From contig JAAYJD010000014.1 in assembly GCA_012523135.1 (NCBI GenBank), positions 1 to 44,774 of the forward strand: a DNA stretch of 44,774 nucleotides. The letters are read 5' to 3'. This stretch comes from Clostridiaceae bacterium (GTDB lineage Bacteria > Bacillota > Clostridia > Saccharofermentanales > UBA5734). Under the pieces are notes generated by a model. It searched no databases, had not been told where the DNA came from, and worked only from the letters and a program-made list of their open reading frames with translations. A program made the position numbers and the translations under genes. Positions 41,351 to 44,774 of this stretch are shown in pieces (position 1 is the stretch's first letter; each line of letters starts with the position of its first letter).

Positions 41351-41887
41351 ATGGTCGAAGAAACCTCCTCGGAAGCCAAATGGTATGTTGTCCATACTTA
41401 TTCCGGGTATGAAAACAAAGTAAAGGCGACCTTGGAGCGAATCGTCGAAAATCGCGGCATCCAGGAATATATCCAGGAAGTCTCTGTTCCCATGGAGGAA
41501 CAAGTTGAGATCAAGGATGGCAAAAAGAAGGTCACCCAGCGCAAGATCTATCCAGGCTATGTTCTGGTCAAGATGACGCTGACGGATGAGATCTGGTATA
41601 TCGTCCGCAATACGCGCGGTGTAACCGGTTTCGTCGGACCCTCAAGCTCCAAGCCCACGCCGTTGACCGATGAAGAGCTGATGCTGATGGGCCTCGAGTC
41701 AAGCTGGGAACCCGTTGTCGACTACGATGTCGGCGATTCGGTCAAGGTGATCAACGGGCCGCTCGAAAGCTTTATCGGCACCGTCGAGGACATCAACCTC
41801 GACAAGAAGAAGGTGCGCGTGCTCGTTTCCATGTTTGGCCGCGAAACACCGGTCGAACTGGAATTGACGCAGATCCTGCGCATTTAA
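41351..41887 (+). CDS. nusG: transcription termination/antitermination protein NusG
   Basis: The protein is 178 aa. Seen: the NGN domain with [19 protein letters not shown] at 13-31, [31 protein letters not shown] near 67, and a C-terminal KOW domain with [21 protein letters not shown] near 127. It binds RNA polymerase and couples it to ribosome or Rho. AAAGGAG precedes ATG 41351. Confidence 0.98.
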   Translation: MVEETSSEAKWYVVHTYSGYENKVKATLERIVENRGIQEYIQEVSVPMEEQVEIKDGKKKVTQRKIYPGYVLVKMTLTDEIWYIVRNTRGVTGFVGPSSSKPTPLTDEELMLMGLESSWEPVVDYDVGDSVKVINGPLESFIGTVEDINLDKKKVRVLVSMFGRETPVELELTQILRI

Positions 41888-41962
41888 GCAAGACTGCTCC
41901 GCATGGTCCGGCTCAGGCCGGCCGTGCCGCAGATAGAGAACCAGATTTGGGAGGTGGCCGTT

Positions 41963-42391
41963 ATGGCAAAAAAAGTCACAGGGTATGTGAAATTGCAGAT
42001 ACCCGCAGGCAAAGCCACACCAGCGCCGCCGGTAGGACCAGCCCTTGGTCAGCATGGTGTCAACATTTCCATGTTTGTCAAGGAATTTAATGAAAGAACA
42101 GCAAAGGATGTTGGCCTGATCATTCCGGTCATCATCACGATCTACGCGGATCGTTCGTTTACTTTCATTACCAAGACTCCTCCGGTGCCCGTGCTGCTGA
42201 AAAAGGCATGCAACATTGAAAGCGGATCCGGCAAACCCAACCGGGAAAAAGTTGCCAAGATCCCCCGTTCGGAAGTCCTGAAGATCGCCCAGATGAAGAT
42301 GGTCGACACCAATGCGTCGGACATCGAATCCTGTGCCCGGATGGTCGCCGGAACAGCCAGAAGCATGGGCATTGTCGTCATTGACGATTAA
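41963..42391 (+). CDS. rplK: 50S ribosomal protein L11
   Basis: The protein is 142 aa. Seen: [31 protein letters not shown] at the N-terminus, the domain that binds the GTPase centre, and the C-terminal RNA-binding domain with [13 protein letters not shown]. The ORF opens upstream, but ATG 41963 follows GGGAGGTG and gives the usual [12 protein letters not shown] start. The 75-nt gap after nusG holds a G+C-rich stretch; L1 autoregulation of rplKA often acts in this leader, but I cannot identify a site. Confidence 0.97.
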   Translation: MAKKVTGYVKLQIPAGKATPAPPVGPALGQHGVNISMFVKEFNERTAKDVGLIIPVIITIYADRSFTFITKTPPVPVLLKKACNIESGSGKPNREKVAKIPRSEVLKIAQMKMVDTNASDIESCARMVAGTARSMGIVVIDD

Positions 42392-42414
42392 GGCGCCGGA
42401 AGGAGTGAAAGACG

Positions 42415-43107
42415 ATGAATAGAGGCAAGCGTTATCAAGACCTGTCGAAGCTGATCGACCGGACCGTCCAGTACGAGCCGGCGGATGCCATCGACTTGGT
42501 GCAAAAGACAGCCAAGGCCAAGTTTGACGAAACCATCGAGATGCACATCCGACTCGGCGTCGACTCCCGTCACGCTGACCAACAGGTGCGCGGCGCTGTC
42601 GTGCTGCCCCATGGCACCGGCCGGACCAAGCGTGTGCTGGTTTTCGCCAAGGGACCCAAAGCCGACGAGGCCAGGGAAGCCGGAGCAGATTTTGTCGGTG
42701 CCGAAGACATGGTCGACAAAATTCGCAATGAGAACTGGTTTGATTACGATGTTGTCGTCGCAACACCGGACATGATGGGTGTCGTCGGGCGTCTCGGCCG
42801 CGTGCTCGGTCCCAAGGGCCTGATGCCCAACCCCAAGTCAGGCACCGTCACCATGGACCTGACCCGGGCCATCGCCGAGATCAAGGCCGGTAAGATCGAG
42901 TACCGCCTGGACAAGAGCAACATCATCCACTGCCCGCTGGGCAAGGCGTCGTTCGGTCAGGATAAGCTGGCGGAAAACTTCAAAGTTCTGATGGACGCGA
43001 TCATCCGGGCCAAGCCGGCCGCATCCAAGGGCCAGTACCTGCGCAGCGTGACGATCACCGCGACCATGGGCCCCGGAATCAAGATCAACACAGCCAGAAT
43101 CAGCTAA
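42415..43107 (+). CDS. rplA: 50S ribosomal protein L1
   Basis: The protein is 230 aa, of standard length. Seen: [20 protein letters not shown] at the N-terminus, [24 protein letters not shown] near 37, [33 protein letters not shown]-type signature near 110-142, and [11 protein letters not shown] at the end. It binds 23S rRNA at the L1 stalk and usually represses its own rplKA mRNA. GGAAGGAGTG precedes the ATG. Confidence 0.98.
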   Translation: MNRGKRYQDLSKLIDRTVQYEPADAIDLVQKTAKAKFDETIEMHIRLGVDSRHADQQVRGAVVLPHGTGRTKRVLVFAKGPKADEAREAGADFVGAEDMVDKIRNENWFDYDVVVATPDMMGVVGRLGRVLGPKGLMPNPKSGTVTMDLTRAIAEIKAGKIEYRLDKSNIIHCPLGKASFGQDKLAENFKVLMDAIIRAKPAASKGQYLRSVTITATMGPGIKINTARIS

Positions 43108-43113
43108 CAACGC

Positions 43114-43135
43114 GCGGCCGTTGACAGACGGCCGC
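43114..43135 (+). repeat. GC-rich inverted repeat overlapping the rplJ promoter -35 box
   Basis: GCGGCCGT (43114-43121), loop TGACAG, ACGGCCGC (43128-43135). The -35 TTGACA (43121-43126) lies in the loop and one arm. It may end the rplKA transcript (no T run follows) or be a protein site; it recalls the arrangement at the rpmG promoter. Confidence 0.5.
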
Positions 43136-43149
43136 AAACCAGCTAGAAT
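43121..43149 (+). promoter_or_regulatory. promoter of rplJL
   Basis: TTGACA at 43121-43126, a 17-nt spacer and TAGAAT at 43144-43149. Transcription would start near 43156, right at the L10 leader. Confidence 0.88.
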
Positions 43150-43155
43150 AGCCGC

Positions 43156-43285
43156 ATGCGCCCAAGACAGCAGGATTCCTCAAGGAAGTAAACGTCAGCC
43201 GTCCTGCCGAGGCTGCAGAGCCAGATTGTTTCATGAATCTGTCCTGCCCCTCTTGTCTTCAGGCGAGAGGGGCTTTATTTTGACC
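43156..43285 (+). promoter_or_regulatory. L10 ribosomal protein leader RNA
   Basis: The leader contains AAGACAGCAGGATTCC, TAAACGTCAGCCGTCCTGCCGAGGCTG and a final hairpin, the layout of the L10 leader found before rplJ in Firmicutes. The motif CCTGCCGAGG pairs back to CAGCAGG and resembles the L10(L12)4 binding site of 23S rRNA. Bound L10-L12 complex would favour the terminator and so lower rplJL expression. Confidence 0.85.
43246..43280 (+). terminator. L10-leader attenuator
   Basis: GCCCCTC (43246-43252) pairs with GAGGGGC (43267-43273), followed by TTTATTTT. It lies 20 nt before the rplJ start codon, so it serves as attenuator rather than end of operon. Confidence 0.75.
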
Positions 43286-43300
43286 AGAAGGAGGGATAAT

Positions 43301-43837
43301 ATGCCCAGTAAAAAGGTATTGGAAACCAAGCAGGGGATCGTGGACGAACTGGCCCAGGAATTCAGCCAGGCGCAATCGATCGTTTTGGCCGAATACCGTG
43401 GATTGACCGTCGCCCAGGACACCGAGATGCGGACCGCGCTGCGCAAGGAAGAAGTCACATACAAGGTCATCAAGAACACCTTGTCTTCGCGGGCGCTCGC
43501 CCAGGCGGGATTCAACGGCCTTGACGATTACCTCACGGGACCGACAGCCATTGCCTACAGCAAGAAAGACATGATCAGTCCGGCAAAGGTGCTCAAGGAA
43601 TTCTCGACCAAGTACAACAAGCTGGTTCTCAAAGGCGGCTTCCTTGAGGGACAGGTTCTGGACCTCGATGGCCTGAACCGTCTGGCCAGCATCCCTGGCC
43701 GCGACGTGCTATATGGCCAGCTTGTTTTTGGCCTGATGTCACCGATCACCAGTTTGGCTTTCGTCTTGAACGCCATCCGGGAGAAAATGGAAGCCGGAGC
43801 CGGCGAGGCCGCTCCCGCAGAAACCGCAGAAGCATAA
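43301..43837 (+). CDS. rplJ: 50S ribosomal protein L10
   Basis: The protein is 178 aa. Seen: the N-terminal rRNA-binding domain with [19 protein letters not shown] and [18 protein letters not shown], and the C-terminal helix that holds L7/L12 dimers ([17 protein letters not shown]). The ORF track starts in the promoter; ATG 43301 follows AAGGAGGGA. The C-terminal tail is short and Ala/Glu-rich. Confidence 0.97.
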   Translation: MPSKKVLETKQGIVDELAQEFSQAQSIVLAEYRGLTVAQDTEMRTALRKEEVTYKVIKNTLSSRALAQAGFNGLDDYLTGPTAIAYSKKDMISPAKVLKEFSTKYNKLVLKGGFLEGQVLDLDGLNRLASIPGRDVLYGQLVFGLMSPITSLAFVLNAIREKMEAGAGEAAPAETAEA

Positions 43838-43862
43838 AGGATATAATCAGGAGGTCATAAAA

Positions 43863-44243
43863 ATGGCAAGTGAAAAAGTGAGCAAGTTTATCGAAGACGT
43901 CAAGGCTCTATCCGTCATGGAACTGGCAGAGCTTGTGAAAGCCCTTGAAGAAGAGTTCGGCGTCTCCGCCGCAGCCATGGCCGCCGCTCCGGCCGCCGGT
44001 GCTGCCGCTGTAGAAGCCCAGGTCGAAGAGCAGACGGAATTCACCGTCATCCTCAAGGCCGCCGGTGCCAGCAAGATCGCCGTTATCAAGGCCGTGCGCG
44101 AACTGACGGGTCTCGGACTCAAGGACGCCAAGGATCTGGTTGACAGCGCGCCTAAGGCCGTCAAGGAAAACGTCAGCAAGGAAGACGCCGACAGCGTTGC
44201 CAAGAAGCTGACCGAAGCCGGAGCCGAAGTCGAAGTCAAGTAA
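43863..44243 (+). CDS. rplL: 50S ribosomal protein L7/L12
   Basis: The protein is 126 aa. The N-terminal dimer domain ([20 protein letters not shown]) is followed by an Ala/Pro hinge and the C-terminal domain with [35 protein letters not shown]-type sequence, which contacts translation factors. AGGAGG lies 7-8 nt before ATG 43863. rpoB normally follows rplL; here a strong hairpin and tRNA genes follow. Confidence 0.98.
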   Translation: MASEKVSKFIEDVKALSVMELAELVKALEEEFGVSAAAMAAAPAAGAAAVEAQVEEQTEFTVILKAAGASKIAVIKAVRELTGLGLKDAKDLVDSAPKAVKENVSKEDADSVAKKLTEAGAEVEVK

Positions 44244-44257
44244 TCTGTGATCAGGAA

Positions 44258-44289
44258 AAGCCTGGCCGCCGTTCGCGGCGGCCAGGCTT
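44258..44289 (+). terminator. strong hairpin after rplL
   Basis: AAGCCTGGCCGCCG, loop TTCG, CGGCGGCCAGGCTT: a 14-bp perfect stem with a UUCG tetraloop, 14 nt after the rplL stop. No T run follows (AAGCCGATT), so the stem may act by stability or as a 3'-end barrier. Confidence 0.7.
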
Positions 44290-44427
44290 AAGCCGATTCG
44301 CACATTATGCGATTTAAAGATTTCGTGATGATTGAAATGCATATAGCAAAATGATTTTGAGCATGTGTTTCACAAAATTATGATTCTGATGATGGGACAG
44401 CGGCGGTCATGAATTCGGATAAACGCC
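44290..44427 (+). other. A/T-richer intergenic spacer without gene
   Basis: This stretch is richer in A and T than its surroundings and has no ORF with a ribosome site. A small inverted repeat TCGCA-CATTA-TGCGA stands at 44298-44312. I see nothing else that can be supported. Confidence 0.6.
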
Positions 44428-44457
44428 TTGACAAACAGCCGGGTCTACTGGTAGAAT
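44428..44457 (+). promoter_or_regulatory. promoter of the tRNA cluster
   Basis: TTGACA at 44428-44433, an 18-nt spacer and TAGAAT at 44452-44457, 35 nt before the first tRNA. Confidence 0.8.
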
Positions 44458-44491
44458 CATGAAGCACCTTGAAAGGCATCCCCATAATCGT

Positions 44492-44568
44492 GGCGGCGTA
44501 GCTCAGTTGGCCAGAGCATTCGGTTCATACCCGAACTGTCGTTGGTTCAAATCCGACCGCCGCTACCA
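44492..44568 (+). tRNA. tRNA-Met (CAT)
   Basis: 77 nt with encoded CCA. The acceptor stem is GGCGGCG/CGCCGCT and the anticodon loop TTCATAC gives CAT. The D-loop AGCTCAGTTGGCCAGAGC and T-arm GGTTCAAATCC are normal. The sequence resembles elongator tRNA-Met rather than the initiator, because there is no run of three G-C pairs in the anticodon stem (TCGGT/ACCCGA side). Confidence 0.93.
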
Positions 44569-44571
44569 CAT

Positions 44572-44646
44572 GGCCCGTTGGTCAAGCGGTTAAGACATCG
44601 CCCTTTCACGGCGAAGACAGGAGTTCGATTCTCCTACGGGTCACCA
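44572..44646 (+). tRNA. tRNA-Glu (TTC)
   Basis: 75 nt with encoded CCA. The acceptor stem is GGCCCGT/ACGGGTC, and the anticodon stem TCGCC/GGCGA with loop CTTTCAC or its shifted form gives TTC. It lies 3 nt after tRNA-Met. Confidence 0.95.
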
Positions 44647-44651
44647 TTTGT

Positions 44652-44727
44652 GGGTGCTTAGCTCAGCTGGGAGAGCACATGCTTCACACGCATGGGGTCG
44701 CAGGTTCAAGTCCTGTAGTACCCACCA
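44652..44727 (+). tRNA. tRNA-Val (CAC)
   Basis: 76 nt with encoded CCA. The acceptor stem is GGGTGCT/AGTACCC with one G-U pair. The anticodon stem CATGC/GCATG and loop TTCACAC give CAC. Confidence 0.95.
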
Positions 44728-44731
44728 AGCT

Positions 44732-44774
44732 GCGGGATTAACTCAGTGGTAGAGTGTCACCTTGCCAAGGTGAA
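44732..44774 (+). tRNA. tRNA-Gly (GCC), 3' part beyond the window
   Basis: It starts GCGGGATTAACTCAGTGGTAGAG; the anticodon stem TCACC/GGTGA with loop TTGCCAA gives GCC. The window ends just after the anticodon stem, so the T-arm and acceptor 3' strand are not seen. Confidence 0.88.

Noticed and set aside
1-44774. Mobile elements, prophage, toxin-antitoxin or defence genes
   Set aside because: No transposase, integrase, restriction, Cas or toxin-like reading frame was recognised on either strand; gaps between core genes are too short to hide one.

Overview
The window looks like chromosomal DNA from an anaerobic, Gram-positive Firmicute of the clostridial kind with G+C-rich DNA. Grounds seen in the sequence: a T-box leader, an L10 leader in front of rplJL, a V/A-type ATPase operon in clostridial/enterococcal order, the short HisG plus HisZ system, strong AGGAGG-type ribosome sites, TTGACA/TATAAT promoters and tRNAs with encoded CCA. 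Genes are tightly packed, almost all on the + strand, and mostly core metabolism. I see no insertion sequence, prophage, CRISPR array or rRNA. No accession or species can be assigned from the sequence alone.

Layout. (1) 1-4521: the tail of an unidentified gene, a zinc-ribbon membrane protein on the - strand, the RNA-binding protein Tex, and a PlsC-like acyltransferase fused to a zinc ribbon. (2) 4518-7651: a promoter and T-box riboswitch whose specifier reads as TTC (Phe) in front of phenylacetate-CoA ligase, then on the - strand a lipoprotein with a Thr/Pro repeat stalk and a transglutaminase-like domain. (3) 7774-11767: a small type IV pilus/type II secretion-like operon (GspF/PilC, three pseudopilin-like genes, a GspK/PilX-like gene, PilT). 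(4) 11893-20343: an eight-gene aromatic amino acid operon, tyrA-aroEK-aroF-aroB-aroA-aroC-aroQ-pheA, encoding the whole shikimate pathway plus both prephenate branches. (5) 20363-22903: an ABC transporter pair. (6) 22922-31809: a nine-gene V/A-type ATPase operon whose K subunit carries the known sodium ligands. (7) 31850-40608: a histidine operon, hisZ-G-D-C-B-purC-H-A-F/I-E, containing a HisF-HisI fusion and an embedded purC, under a consensus promoter covered by a 13-bp perfect inverted repeat. (8) 40646-44243: rpmG-secE-nusG-rplK-rplA and rplJ-rplL. (9) 44428-44774: a tRNA cluster Met-Glu-Val-Gly, the last one cut by the window edge.

How the parts connect. The aro operon supplies phenylpyruvate and 4-hydroxyphenylpyruvate, and the T-box at paaK suggests a second, phenylalanine-starvation-driven route from phenylacetate. 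HisHF releases AICAR, the purine intermediate one step after the PurC product, which may explain purC inside the his operon. The most interesting non-coding signals are the palindrome over the his promoter, a terminator whose 5' arm lies inside the rpmG promoter, and the Phe T-box on paaK. I found no clearly undescribed defence or mobile system. The least characterised locus is the pilus-like operon with the divergent transglutaminase lipoprotein.
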